Part shown: positions 28,569 to 36,990 of the stretch, in pieces | Numbering within the stretch: position 1 is the stretch's first letter | Layout of the letters: every line of letters begins with the position of its first letter | Assembly: GCA_903868595.1 (NCBI GenBank) | Contig: CAIPVV010000024.1 | Location: 1 to 47,673 of the forward strand | Reading direction: 5' to 3' | DNA from: an uncultured Pseudomonadota bacterium | GTDB taxonomy: Bacteria; Pseudomonadota; Gammaproteobacteria; Steroidobacterales; Steroidobacteraceae | DNA length: 47,673 nucleotides | Position numbers and translations under genes: made by a program | The notes under the pieces: model-generated | What the model saw: only the letters and a program-made list of their open reading frames with translations | Told to the model about the DNA's origin: nothing | The model's database searches: none

Positions 28569-28597
28569 CTTACTCCACACCCGCAGGGTGGAGTAAG
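28569..28597. promoter_or_regulatory. Inverted repeat between the SYLF gene and apbE
   Basis: A perfect inverted repeat with 10-bp arms CTTACTCCAC (28569-28578) and GTGGAGTAAG (28588-28597) and a 9-bp centre lies 8 bp before the apbE ATG (28606). It is 43 bp from the SYLF start. It could be a dimeric repressor site serving both genes. As RNA it would also fold into a hairpin that covers the apbE Shine-Dalgarno (GGAG/AAGG in the right arm). Confidence 0.6.
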
Positions 28598-28605
28598 GTC
28601 CGTGA

Positions 28606-29622
28606 ATGCACACTGAACGCCAATCCCTGTCTGTGCGGTCACAGGTCGTTTTGGGCTGTTTCTTGCTCCTGGGGGCTGCTCCGCTGCGAGCCGAGTGGCT
28701 CTACCGCGAGGAGGCCATCATGGGCACGCGTTGCGTCGTGGAACTCTGGACCACGGATGTCGCGCAGGGGGAGGCCGCCATTGCGTCGGTATTCGGCGAC
28801 ATGCGCCAGGTCGACGAGATGATGAGCACCTACAAGCCGACCTCGGAGCTGTCCCGTGTCAACGCGGAGGGCGGCAGGCATCCGGTCGTGGTGTCTCCGG
28901 AGCTGTTTGATGTGCTGGCCATCTCGATGCAGTACTCCCGCCTCTCCAAGGGCGTGTTCGATGTCACCTACGCGAGCGTGGGCTACCTGTACGACTACCG
29001 CCGGCACCAGCACCCCGACGACGCGGCGATCGCCGCCGCCCTGCCGGGGATCGACTACCGCCACGTGCAGCTGGATCCGGTGGCGCACTCCGTGGCCTTC
29101 CAGCGGCCAGGCATGCGCATCGACCTCGGAGGCATCGCCAAGGGGTACGCGGTTGACCGGGGGATCGACATCCTGAAGCGCGCGGGTTTCTCGCGGGCCA
29201 TGGTGAATGCGGGCGGGGACAGCCGCATTATCGGCGATCGATTCGGCAAGCCCTGGGTCATCGGCATCCGGGATCCGGACAATCGCGACAAGGTGGTCAT
29301 GCGCATCCCGCTTGAGGATGCCGCCTTCTCAACCTCGGGTGACTACGAGCGCTTCTTCGATGAGGGCGGCGTTCGCTACCACCACATCCTGGATCCCAAG
29401 ACAGGCAAGTCGCCGCACTCGGTCCGCAGCGCCACGATCATCGCGTCCACGGCGACGCGCACCGACGGCCTCTCCAAGACGGTGTTCATCCTGGGCCCGA
29501 AGGCCGGGATCGACTTTATCAATGGATTGACCGATGCGGACGCGATCGTGATCGCGGCTGACGGCAAGGTGTACTACTCGAAGGGCCTGGCACCGCCAGC
29601 GGCAGCCTCAGTACCAAAATGA
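28606..29622 (+). CDS. apbE: FAD:protein FMN transferase (ApbE)
   Basis: The 338-residue protein has an N-terminal hydrophobic export segment (about 12-29, ending PLRAEW). It shows the ApbE signatures IMGTRCVVELW, DLGGIAKGYAVDRGID, MVNAGGDSR, STSGDYERFF and HHILDPKTGKSPHSVRSATIIA with the ensuing TDGLSKTVFILG. ApbE uses FAD to attach FMN to Thr/Ser of partner proteins in the periplasm. The nearby DUF3570, DUF4266 and TlpA genes, to my recollection, are recurrent neighbours of apbE. No FMN-binding-domain substrate protein is evident in this window. Its 3' end overlaps the convergent DUF3570 gene by 15 bp. Confidence 0.95.
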   Translation: MHTERQSLSVRSQVVLGCFLLLGAAPLRAEWLYREEAIMGTRCVVELWTTDVAQGEAAIASVFGDMRQVDEMMSTYKPTSELSRVNAEGGRHPVVVSPELFDVLAISMQYSRLSKGVFDVTYASVGYLYDYRRHQHPDDAAIAAALPGIDYRHVQLDPVAHSVAFQRPGMRIDLGGIAKGYAVDRGIDILKRAGFSRAMVNAGGDSRIIGDRFGKPWVIGIRDPDNRDKVVMRIPLEDAAFSTSGDYERFFDEGGVRYHHILDPKTGKSPHSVRSATIIASTATRTDGLSKTVFILGPKAGIDFINGLTDADAIVIAADGKVYYSKGLAPPAAASVPK

Positions 29623-30759
29623 GAAGAACAGCTGGATGACGTTGGCGTTGCTGGAATAGAGAGGCTCGGTGCCGGGGATCACTGTGCCGGGCGGGAAGCC
29701 GCGCAGGTCCCGGAAATCCTTGTAATTGATCATGATGTGATCGTAGTTCAGGTTAACCGTGCCCTTCTTGAGCCACTGCGAGGCAAAGAACAGCGGGAAC
29801 TGGTAGCTGCCGCCCACGCCGAGGGTGTTCGTGGTGTAGGCCGCGAACTCCTTGTCCCTTGCCATGAAGTTCTGGTAGGTGGCGCTAGGGAAAAGGTCGC
29901 TGTAGAAGGTCGCCGCATTCTGCGTGTAGAAGCGGTATCGGCCCGTGAATATCCACTTCCCCCAGGCCGGCTGCGTGTACTCCAGGCCCGCCGTGTGCGC
30001 CCGGATGCCCCAGGTATCGGTGAAGAAGCGGTACTGGCCCTCGGCCGCAGCGCGCCAGGGCAGGTAGTACTTGATCGTCGCGGCCGAGGCCGTGCCTGTG
30101 CGGGTGCGCGGATAAATTTCCGGGCCTGTGGCGTAGGTGCCGGAAACCGGCCCCAGGTACCGCATGGAGCGGTACGGGTTCTGCAGGTATCCCTCCTCGG
30201 TCGTCGTCTCCAGGTTCAATCCCAGCAGCATGTTGCGGGTGATGACCTGGGTGACGCCGATGCGGAAATTACGTCGGTCCACGGGCTGGGCAAAGCTGGG
30301 GTCGCCACGCTTGCCGACGGTGTCCCAGCCCTGCGAGTAGCCCAGCGTGACCGTCGTCAGGTCCCCGAACAAATCCTGGCTTACGTTGAAGAACGCCGTT
30401 TTGGACTGATAGTCCGGCTCCTGGCTATTCACGTAGCCTGCGGAGTAGATGCTCTTGCCATGCAAGTAGTCGACGGAGAGGCTCTTCTGCTCGCGTCGCT
30501 CCTTGTACGGGCTGGCCTGGGTGAGCACGTCGACGGAGGCGCTGGAGATCATGTCGACGTAGTAGTTGGCCGCGACGGAAACCGACTCGCCGACTTTCTT
30601 GCGGACCAGCACCGAGGGACCCTCGACGGTCACGCCGCCGCCCTCGTAGTGATGGTAGAGGACGTCCGCACGGTCTTCCGGCAGGACGGCTGCCTGGGTC
30701 AGGCCGCCCGCGAGCGCCGCCAGAGCCAGGAGATTGCGCAGGGAGAGCTTCACGTGCAT
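29608..30759 (-). CDS. DUF3570-family predicted outer-membrane beta-barrel
   Basis: From the ATG at 30759 the protein has 383 residues: signal peptide (MHVKLSLRNLLALAALAGGLTQA), then VLPEDRADVLYHHYEGGGVTVEGPSVLVRKKVG. A chain of alternating strands follows, such as VSVAANYYVDMISSAS, TAFFNVSQDL and TVTLGYSQGWD. It ends LFFSFWY with a C-terminal aromatic, as outer-membrane barrels do. This matches DUF3570, whose function is unknown. The ATG overlaps the stop of the DUF4266 gene (ATGA), so it is translationally coupled. It is the last gene of the minus-strand operon. Confidence 0.88.
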   Translation of the reverse strand: MHVKLSLRNLLALAALAGGLTQAAVLPEDRADVLYHHYEGGGVTVEGPSVLVRKKVGESVSVAANYYVDMISSASVDVLTQASPYKERREQKSLSVDYLHGKSIYSAGYVNSQEPDYQSKTAFFNVSQDLFGDLTTVTLGYSQGWDTVGKRGDPSFAQPVDRRNFRIGVTQVITRNMLLGLNLETTTEEGYLQNPYRSMRYLGPVSGTYATGPEIYPRTRTGTASAATIKYYLPWRAAAEGQYRFFTDTWGIRAHTAGLEYTQPAWGKWIFTGRYRFYTQNAATFYSDLFPSATYQNFMARDKEFAAYTTNTLGVGGSYQFPLFFASQWLKKGTVNLNYDHIMINYKDFRDLRGFPPGTVIPGTEPLYSSNANVIQLFFSFWY

Positions 30760-31031
30760 CAGTTGCAGCCGCAACCGCCGCCCGCTCCGCCCAGACCGCC
30801 TCGCGCCGCCTCGCGCACCTCGAAGACATGTTCCATGTAGGAGGAGGAGACCGGGTTGCGGTCCATCGCCATGATCGGGTCAGCCAGGTGCTCGCGCTCG
30901 TAGGGCTTCACCCAGGGCTCGATGTGGCCGCAGCCCTCCAGCAGCGTCAGCGCCAGGAGTGCCGCCGGAACCAACCAGCGCTTGCGGTGGGCGGTGCTGC
31001 CTGAGGGCCGTGTCTTCATGAGTGCAATCAT
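30759..31031 (-). CDS. DUF4266 small lipoprotein with Cys-rich C-terminus
   Basis: The 90-residue protein has a lipobox ending LTLLEGC (C34). It continues GHIEPWVKPYEREHLADPIM, the DUF4266 pattern, and then SYMEHVFEVREAARGG. The tail is a glycine run ending GGGCGCN. This GGGCGCN ending is a hallmark of the family; two cysteines separated by one glycine could bind metal, form disulfides or be modified. The ATG at 31031 overlaps the TlpA stop (ATGA), and its own stop overlaps the DUF3570 start. Function unknown. Confidence 0.9.
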   Translation of the reverse strand: MIALMKTRPSGSTAHRKRWLVPAALLALTLLEGCGHIEPWVKPYEREHLADPIMAMDRNPVSSSYMEHVFEVREAARGGLGGAGGGCGCN

Positions 31032-31534
31032 TGCTCCCGTACCAATGCCCGGATCTGGTCCAGATATTCGTTCTCGTCGCCCGGCTTGTAGCCGCGGTGC
31101 AGGTAGCGCAGGTTGCCCTTGCGGTCCACGATCACGGTGCTAGGCATGCCAGACACCGAGTAGAGCTTACTGACCTTGCTGTCGGTGTCGAACAGTATCG
31201 GAAAAGTGACAGGTGTGGCCTTCAGCCAGTCCACCGCCCCGACCGAGTCGGGCTCGACATTGACGCCGATCAGGGTGAACCCCATCGGCTTGTACTTGTG
31301 CTGCAACTGCTCCAGCACCGGCATCTCCTGCCGGCAGGGGCCGCACCAGGTGGCCCAGAAGTTGATCATCACGACTTGGCCGCGGTACTGGGCGAGGCTT
31401 ACGTCCTTGCCGCCGGCCGCGGCCAGCTTGAAGTCCGGTGCCACATCAGGGGCCGCCAGCGCGGCCATCGGCAGGCTGATCAGGGCCAGCGTCAGAAGGC
31501 TGGCGAGGCGTGAGGTCCTGCGCATGGCGAACAT
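31028..31534 (-). CDS. TlpA-like periplasmic thiol-disulfide oxidoreductase
   Basis: The 168-residue protein has a signal peptide (about 1-28, AALAAPD) and a thioredoxin fold with WCGPC at 63-67, preceded by VVMINFWATWCGPC and followed by EMPVLEQLQHKY. The cis-proline loop is SGMPSTVIVDRKG. Proteins of this type reduce disulfides in apocytochrome c or other exported thiol proteins. Its place in an operon with a di-heme protein and the GGGCGCN lipoprotein makes these natural partners. The WCGPC site is complete. Confidence 0.93.
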   Translation of the reverse strand: MFAMRRTSRLASLLTLALISLPMAALAAPDVAPDFKLAAAGGKDVSLAQYRGQVVMINFWATWCGPCRQEMPVLEQLQHKYKPMGFTLIGVNVEPDSVGAVDWLKATPVTFPILFDTDSKVSKLYSVSGMPSTVIVDRKGNLRYLHRGYKPGDENEYLDQIRALVREQ

Positions 31535-31545
31535 CCTTGTGGCGA

Positions 31546-32244
31546 TCAGAAGAAGACGGTTGCTCCGATGCTTGCGCCCAGATTGCTGGTGAGCTTCTTG
31601 CTGCCCAACAAGTCCGACTGGAAGACGAGATTCTGCATGTCGACGTGAATCGCGAGCCAGTCGGTCGGCAGTACGCGGTAACCGGCCCCGAAATTCACGG
31701 TGAAGTGCTGATCCCCAGCGAACTTCGTGCTGCCAATGCCACCCAGCAGGTAGAGCGAGCTGTTCATGGCAAGGTTGCGACCGAGATACACCTCGCCAGG
31801 CAGCATGTTGTAGCCCAAGGAGACGTTGTAATACGTGAACCGCCTCTCAGCCGGCGTCAGCAGCTGCAGGGAGCCGTTGAGGGTCTCAAAACTGGTCTTG
31901 CCGGCTGTCGAGCGGCCGTAGTTCGCCTCAAAGAAGAAGTCTTCGGTCACGTGGAAGGCCGCCCGCACGCCGGAGACCGGGTTGGTGCCGAAATCCTCCA
32001 CCGACAGGGCGCCGTAGAACAGGCCCAGCTCGAAGTCCTTGGCGGCGATTTTGGGGACCTTGATTGTGCGGCGCTGCACCTGCGGGTCGATGACCCGCGG
32101 GGTGGCGACCGGCTGCTCGGCCGTGTCGCTACTGGCGTCCGTGACCGGCGCGGGCTTCTGTTGCCAGGGCCAGTGCAGCGAGGCGCAGCCCGAGAGCGGC
32201 GCCAGCACCACCATCAATAGAAGAAGGCGAGACCGAGTTTCCAT
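31546..32244 (-). CDS. Outer-membrane beta-barrel protein with lipoprotein-like signal
   Basis: The 232-residue protein begins METRSRLLLLMVVLAPLSGC, a plausible lipoprotein signal, followed by a proline-rich linker. A small barrel comes next: DFELGLFYGALSVEDFG, VRAAFHVTEDFFFEANYGRS, YYNVSLGYNMLPGEV, and an ending LGASIGATVFF with C-terminal Phe. The pattern is that of short outer-membrane barrels found next to SH3/barrel proteins. An alternative ATG at 32214 would sit in a TGATG overlap with the previous gene, but it would leave a signal peptide of only 9 residues. The start at 32244, overlapping by 31 bp, is therefore preferred. Confidence 0.82.
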   Translation of the reverse strand: METRSRLLLLMVVLAPLSGCASLHWPWQQKPAPVTDASSDTAEQPVATPRVIDPQVQRRTIKVPKIAAKDFELGLFYGALSVEDFGTNPVSGVRAAFHVTEDFFFEANYGRSTAGKTSFETLNGSLQLLTPAERRFTYYNVSLGYNMLPGEVYLGRNLAMNSSLYLLGGIGSTKFAGDQHFTVNFGAGYRVLPTDWLAIHVDMQNLVFQSDLLGSKKLTSNLGASIGATVFF

Positions 32245-33023
32245 TCGTCGATTTCCTCATTGGCGTTGCGGCTGGTGAACACCATGTGGGTTCGGTACTC
32301 GCCGCGCACGAAAAAGCGCCGGGTCCAGTAGTAGCGTAAGCCAGCGCCCACGAAGGCGGTCTGGTCGGTGCGGTCGGTCTGCCGGACGAGGGTCACCTTG
32401 GGCTGGACGTGGATCAGTCCGGTGCCGATCGACACGAACGGCGAAATTCGCCATTCCGGCGCAAAGACGTGGGCAAGTCCCAGGTCCACGGTGTAGCCGT
32501 TGGAGGCATTGCCGAGGAACTGCTGCCCGGTGAGTTCCAGGGCCAGCTGGTCGTTGAGCGAGCGGCCGACATAGCCGGAAATGAGCGTCGCGCCGCCAAA
32601 GTCACCCGCCGACAGGCCCGCCTCCCAGTGATGCGACTGGAAGCCCTGGCGATTGCCGAAGTCGAACTTGAAGAGCGTGCCGTCGGCCAGCGTTGCCAGC
32701 GAGAGGTCCCGTTCCGAGACCCAGCCCTCGATGCCCCGCTCGGTGCGCACGCGGAACCATTCCGTGCGACGGTAGAGGACGTCGACCGATTCGCCTCGGG
32801 CCACGACCTGCGTCACCGGGTAGACCCGGCCCGGGCCGATGTGCAGCTCCAGGTAGGGCTCCGCGACGAACAGCTGCAGGTATTCCTTGGCCGCCTGGGC
32901 GGCCGGCGCGAAGCACCCCGACGCGCCCAGAACCAGCGCGATCAGCCATCCGGTGCGATGGCGCCGGACGTCAGGGCTGCGGGGCGGCAGGGTCGAACGG
33001 ATTGTTGAAATACTGTGCGCCAA
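32214..33023 (-). CDS. SH3-domain protein with C-terminal outer-membrane barrel
   Basis: The 269-residue protein has a basic N-terminus and a hydrophobic export segment (about 25-44), then a bacterial SH3-like domain (YLELHIGPGRVYPVTQVVARGESVDVLYRRTEWFRVRTERGIEGWVSERDL). A barrel domain follows (HHWEAGLSAGDFGGATLISGYVGRSLND to RRFFVRGEYRTHMVF) and ends LGLAFFY. It probably sits in the outer membrane with the SH3 domain facing peptidoglycan. The start is uncertain: the ATG at 33023 overlaps the upstream gene by 53 bp, and no in-frame start codon is seen nearer the stop of that gene. Confidence 0.8.
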   Translation of the reverse strand: MAHSISTIRSTLPPRSPDVRRHRTGWLIALVLGASGCFAPAAQAAKEYLQLFVAEPYLELHIGPGRVYPVTQVVARGESVDVLYRRTEWFRVRTERGIEGWVSERDLSLATLADGTLFKFDFGNRQGFQSHHWEAGLSAGDFGGATLISGYVGRSLNDQLALELTGQQFLGNASNGYTVDLGLAHVFAPEWRISPFVSIGTGLIHVQPKVTLVRQTDRTDQTAFVGAGLRYYWTRRFFVRGEYRTHMVFTSRNANEEIDEWKLGLAFFY

Positions 33024-35559
33024 TGTCGACCCACTCGGAAATCAGGCGTAATTCGGCGGGCGTCAGGTACCCGGCATGACTCGCACCGCTTACGAAGCGG
33101 CTGAAGAAGCGTGGCGAACCCCGCGCGCTGCCAGCCGCCAGGGGCGACGAGACCGACGTCACGGGCTGTACATCCTGCAGCGCACCCATGGTAACTGTCT
33201 GCAGGTTGTGGGGGAACAAGAGCTGTTGGTAGGCGACCGTGTGCTGTTCTGCAGCCAATACCGTGCTACCCAGGTCCAGGTTGGCCGCCGGCACCCGGAC
33301 CGTGCCGTTCGACGGGTCGACCGGGCTGTGGCAGCGGGTGCAGGTGTTGTCCGAGACCACGGTCACCCCGTCCGCCGCCAGCGTGACGCGCGAGAGGCCC
33401 CACAGCGGCTGGATGTGCTGGGGGTAGTTGATCACGATGCGGCAGATGTTCGACCAGGTGCTCTCACAGGTCGCGCTGGTCGGGAATGCCGGAATGGTTA
33501 GGCCATTGGCGCCGGTGTAGGAGTAGGAAAAACTGGCATCCGGCGCACGCACGACGGGGTCGGTCCACTCGTCCACGAACTTCACATCCATACTGGGCAC
33601 CAACGAGCGGCAGCTGTCGTTGCTGCAGCTCCAGCGCGCGCGCACCTGGGCCATGGTGTCGCCTGAATTGGCGGTGTACTTTGCCAGGGTGTTCGGGAAC
33701 GTGCCGGAGGCCGCGCCCCCCCAGGCGGCGCCGAACAGGCCGCTGCGGCCGTGGGAGACCTGCGGCGCGGACCCGGAGTCGTGGCAACCGTTGCAGCTGC
33801 GAGTCTCGCCGGGGCGCAGCTGCAGCCAGTTGCGATGCACCGGGAAGAGCCGGCGGCCATCCTTGTCGAGGACCGAGATCTGGAAGGCCACGTTGGCGGG
33901 CACCTTGACCCGCACCGAGCCGTCCGGCTCGATCGGCACGTAGCCCAGGATCTCTCGCATGAAGCCCGACGCACCGAAGGCGGCGTTGGAGATTTGCAGC
34001 ACGCGCGGATCGGGCATGGAGACGGGCTTTTCCAGACGCAGGAATCGAGCTGGGCGTTGGTCGGCGGTTCGCAGGGCGGGGTTGGCGAGCGTGGCGATGC
34101 CCGTGGCCGGCGCGGTCACGTCCTTGCCGTCGAAATCGTAGACGCTGCGGATGTCCAGGATGCCGACGCCCTCGCTCTCCAGGGAGGGGTCAAAGTCCAG
34201 CACCGCAACCTTGTCCAGGATGACGGCCGGCAGCGCGCGCGGCTGGGCGGCCACCAGGTCGGTGATCATCACGCCCTCCACCGGGTCAAAGAGCGGCTTG
34301 AACGTGTTGGCGGCAGGATCAAACATCCAGGCGCTGTACAGCACTGGCGCCTCCACCGCAGTCGGGGAGGCGAGCCGGCTGGCCGTGCACGGCACGATCG
34401 TCGTGCCTTCCAGCAGCCGGCACTGCGACCAGCTCACCAGGATACGGCCCGTACCGTCCCAAAGCGGGAAGGCGGAATTGAATCGTCCGCCCACCGAGGG
34501 GCCGGGAATCGTGGAGATGTCGTTGGGCGTGGCCCGCTGCTGCGCCGGGCCGCTCATGCCGGCGCTGGCCAGCACTGCCTGCGTGTTTTCCACGTAGGTG
34601 CGGGTGTCGATCAGCGTCAGGTCGCCACCAAAGAAGGTGCCCGTATCCGGTCGGATCAGTGCCAGGATCCGGCCATCCGGCATTTCACGCGACTTCACGA
34701 ACTGGATGGCGGTGTTGTTCGTGCCGGTCAGGTGGCTGTGCGCCCCGTACAGCAGTTGCAGGTCCGTGCCGTCGGGGTTGGCCGTGTAGAGATGTATGCC
34801 GGCCCCGGTGCTGCCGGGCGCGTGGTCCCAGCGGCTCCACATCAGCCGGCCGTTGGCCAGCACCGTGGGGTCGATGTCGTGGCTCTGGTTGAACGACACC
34901 TGGTGGATGTTGGTGCCGTCGGCGTCCATGACGTGCAGGTCGAAGGTGCTCTCGTTGCGATCCTCCGTCTGTGCCTCGTAGCCCGGCTTGCCCTCATCCC
35001 GCAGGACAGCCTGGGATTGCCGCTGGCGCGTGGAGGTGAACAGGATGCGCCCGTCGGGCAGGTAGTGCGGCGAGATGTCGTTGCCTTCGGCGGCGATGGT
35101 GTCAGAGGCGATTACGCGGCGCAGCGTGTCGGTCTTGACCGTGTATTCCCAGATTCCCCAGAACGGCGGGTCGCGCTCGTCCTGGCTGACCGCCAGCGGA
35201 CCTCGCATGGCGAAGATGAATTTCGTGCCGTCGGTTGAAACGTCGACGTCCTTGACGTCGAAGTTCGCCGTGCCGGTGACGCGCAGCGTGACGTTGCGCT
35301 CCGGTGCGCTGGAGGCAGCGCGTTCCCGTACGAACAGGTCGGCCTTGGGCGTGGCGTCGCGGCGCTGCTTGAGGTTGTCCTGCTTGGCCGGGATCGTGCG
35401 CTTCACGTACGCGATGGGGAAGTCGACGATTGCCGGGTCCACCGACTGCCCGCTTCCCAGGCTGAGGTTCCCGCCACCGCCGCAACCGGCCAGCAGCAGG
35501 CAGCCGCCCAGAGCTCCCAGCACAAGATGTCCGAAACGTATCGTTCCCAAACTAGCCAC
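32971..35559 (-). CDS. Di-heme HzsA-like lipoprotein with PD40/TolB-type propeller
   Basis: The 862-residue protein has a lipobox ending LLAGC (C26). A beta-propeller region follows with WD40-like TolB repeats (DVDVSTDGTKFIFAMRG, NDISPHYLPDGRILFTSTRQ, HDIDPTVLANGRLMWSRWD, REMPDGRILALIRPD). The C-terminal half carries two c-type haem motifs, CNGCH at 589-593 and CTRCH at 740-744. The layout resembles HzsA-related proteins (named after the hydrazine synthase alpha subunit), many of which are uncharacterised cytochromes. It would be anchored in the envelope and maturate with periplasmic haem attachment. It is the first gene of the minus-strand operon and divergent from another cytochrome gene. 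No claim of hydrazine synthesis is made. Confidence 0.87.
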   Translation of the reverse strand: MASLGTIRFGHLVLGALGGCLLLAGCGGGGNLSLGSGQSVDPAIVDFPIAYVKRTIPAKQDNLKQRRDATPKADLFVRERAASSAPERNVTLRVTGTANFDVKDVDVSTDGTKFIFAMRGPLAVSQDERDPPFWGIWEYTVKTDTLRRVIASDTIAAEGNDISPHYLPDGRILFTSTRQRQSQAVLRDEGKPGYEAQTEDRNESTFDLHVMDADGTNIHQVSFNQSHDIDPTVLANGRLMWSRWDHAPGSTGAGIHLYTANPDGTDLQLLYGAHSHLTGTNNTAIQFVKSREMPDGRILALIRPDTGTFFGGDLTLIDTRTYVENTQAVLASAGMSGPAQQRATPNDISTIPGPSVGGRFNSAFPLWDGTGRILVSWSQCRLLEGTTIVPCTASRLASPTAVEAPVLYSAWMFDPAANTFKPLFDPVEGVMITDLVAAQPRALPAVILDKVAVLDFDPSLESEGVGILDIRSVYDFDGKDVTAPATGIATLANPALRTADQRPARFLRLEKPVSMPDPRVLQISNAAFGASGFMREILGYVPIEPDGSVRVKVPANVAFQISVLDKDGRRLFPVHRNWLQLRPGETRSCNGCHDSGSAPQVSHGRSGLFGAAWGGAASGTFPNTLAKYTANSGDTMAQVRARWSCSNDSCRSLVPSMDVKFVDEWTDPVVRAPDASFSYSYTGANGLTIPAFPTSATCESTWSNICRIVINYPQHIQPLWGLSRVTLAADGVTVVSDNTCTRCHSPVDPSNGTVRVPAANLDLGSTVLAAEQHTVAYQQLLFPHNLQTVTMGALQDVQPVTSVSSPLAAGSARGSPRFFSRFVSGASHAGYLTPAELRLISEWVDIGAQYFNNPFDPAAPQP

Positions 35560-35805
35560 CCTTGCTGTTCCCTGGCGCGCGCAAGCGCGGTGCGCTCACG
35601 GCTTGGTAGACCTCGTTGCGCTCCCACGCCGTGACGAGGATCCCAATTCCCGCGGTGGATCATACCTTTGCGCCGTAAGTTGGTGTGATGTCGGTTACTA
35701 GCGACGTCTGTTTAAGGCGACATTTCGGCCCCCATTGCGCGCTGCGTATATTTTGCGGCGCAAGGCATCGATGGACCTATCACTCGCGTAGCAGGGCACG
35801 GTCTC
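35560..35805. promoter_or_regulatory. Divergent promoter region of the two envelope redox operons
   Basis: A 246-bp region between two divergently transcribed operons. An AT-rich tatatttt at about 35747-35754 may be a -10 element for the plus-strand operon. No strong palindrome was found. Confidence 0.4.
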
Positions 35806-36978
35806 ATGATCCAATTACTGCGTCTTCTCAGGCTCCTCGGCGCGGGCGTACTGCTCGCAGCGGCCTTGCTGGGAAGTGGCGCCGCGCAGGCCGACTCCCG
35901 CACCCAGGCCAAGCGCCTACATGACCGAATCGCCGGCGTGCCCCCGTCGCCCACCACCCTGAACCAGATGGCGGCGCTGATCGGCAGCGGCAACGCGGTC
36001 GCGGCGGCAAGCATCGCGATGCAGGCGCCGTCCTTCTACAGCGTGACCCTGAAAAATTTCGTCACGCCGTGGACCAATCGCGACCAGACGGCTTTCGCCC
36101 CGCTGAATGACTATACGGCCACGGTCATCGGCATGGTTCGGGACAATGTGCCCTTCAATACGGTGCTTTCGGCAGACATTCTATACGTGGGTGGCTCGGG
36201 ACTGCCGGCGTACTCACCCACGGACAACAGCCTGTACGCGACGATGGAGTCGCAGGACGCGGATCTCAGCAATCCTGCCGTGCTCGTGGCCACGACCCAG
36301 TCCAGCGTCACCGGCATCCCCTCCAATGCCACCGCCGGTGTCATCACGACTCGCGCGGCCTCGGCGGCGTTCTTCGTGAACGGTACCAACCGTGCGATGT
36401 TTCGCTTCACGCTCATGAACCACCTCTGCAAGGACATGGAGCAGGTGCAGGACGGTACGTTGCCCCCGGACCGGATCCGGCAGGACGTGAGTCGTTCCCC
36501 GGGCGGTGATAGCCGTCTGTTCCTCAACAGCTGCGTGACCTGCCACAGCGGCATGGATCCGATGGCCCAGGCCTTTGCCTACTACAATTTCGATAGCACC
36601 GCCGGCCGCCTGGTCTACACGGCGGGCCAGGTGCAACCCAAGTACCTCATCAACTCCGATAACTTCAAGCAGGGCTACGTCACCAAGGACGACGGCTGGA
36701 GCAATTACTGGCGCAAGGGGGCCAATAAACTGCTGGGCTGGAACGGCCCGGCGCCGGTCGCAGCCTCGGGCGCCAAGTCGCTCGGCCAGGAGCTGGCCGG
36801 TAGCGATCAGTTCGCCCATTGCCAGGTCGAGAAGGTCTTCAAGGCCGTGTGCCTGCGGGCGCCGGGCAATGCCGCCGACCGCGGCCAGGTCGATAGCATC
36901 ACGGCCGGCTTCAAGGCCAACGGCTACAAGCTGAAAGACGTCTTCGCGGCAGCGGCCGTCTACTGCATGGGCGATTGA
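35806..36978 (+). CDS. Mono-heme exported protein with DUF1585-like C-terminus
   Basis: The 390-residue protein has a signal peptide (about 1-29, GAAQAD). The middle carries one c-type haem motif, CVTCH at 243-247, in LNSCVTCHSGMDPMAQAFAYYNFDS. The wording 'CHSGMDPMA--FAYYNFD' and the C-terminal GSDQFAHCQVEKVFKAV and LKDVFAAAAVYCM resemble the DUF1588/DUF1585 parts of planctomycete-type cytochrome proteins. Those usually pair with DUF1501-like partners, and one follows two genes later here. Role: electron transfer or a structural part of an exported complex (inference). First gene of the plus-strand operon; 12 bp to the next. Confidence 0.83.
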   Translation: MIQLLRLLRLLGAGVLLAAALLGSGAAQADSRTQAKRLHDRIAGVPPSPTTLNQMAALIGSGNAVAAASIAMQAPSFYSVTLKNFVTPWTNRDQTAFAPLNDYTATVIGMVRDNVPFNTVLSADILYVGGSGLPAYSPTDNSLYATMESQDADLSNPAVLVATTQSSVTGIPSNATAGVITTRAASAAFFVNGTNRAMFRFTLMNHLCKDMEQVQDGTLPPDRIRQDVSRSPGGDSRLFLNSCVTCHSGMDPMAQAFAYYNFDSTAGRLVYTAGQVQPKYLINSDNFKQGYVTKDDGWSNYWRKGANKLLGWNGPAPVAASGAKSLGQELAGSDQFAHCQVEKVFKAVCLRAPGNAADRGQVDSITAGFKANGYKLKDVFAAAAVYCMGD

Positions 36979-36990
36979 GGAATGAAGTAG

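Noticed and set aside
33100..33200. SGAS motif near the C-terminus of the HzsA-like protein as an ApbE flavinylation site
   Set aside because: The residues around it do not form an FMN-binding domain and the usual upstream Asp is absent, so the match to the short ApbE target motif is probably chance.
33751..35238. Plus-strand frame of 495 codons over the HzsA-like gene
   Set aside because: Antisense to the propeller/haem coding sequence; arginine/glycine-rich shadow frame.
32971..35559. Hydrazine synthase and anammox metabolism
   Set aside because: Similarity is only to the broad HzsA-related propeller/haem family; no HzsB/HzsC or other anammox genes are present and the rest of the window suggests a gammaproteobacterium.
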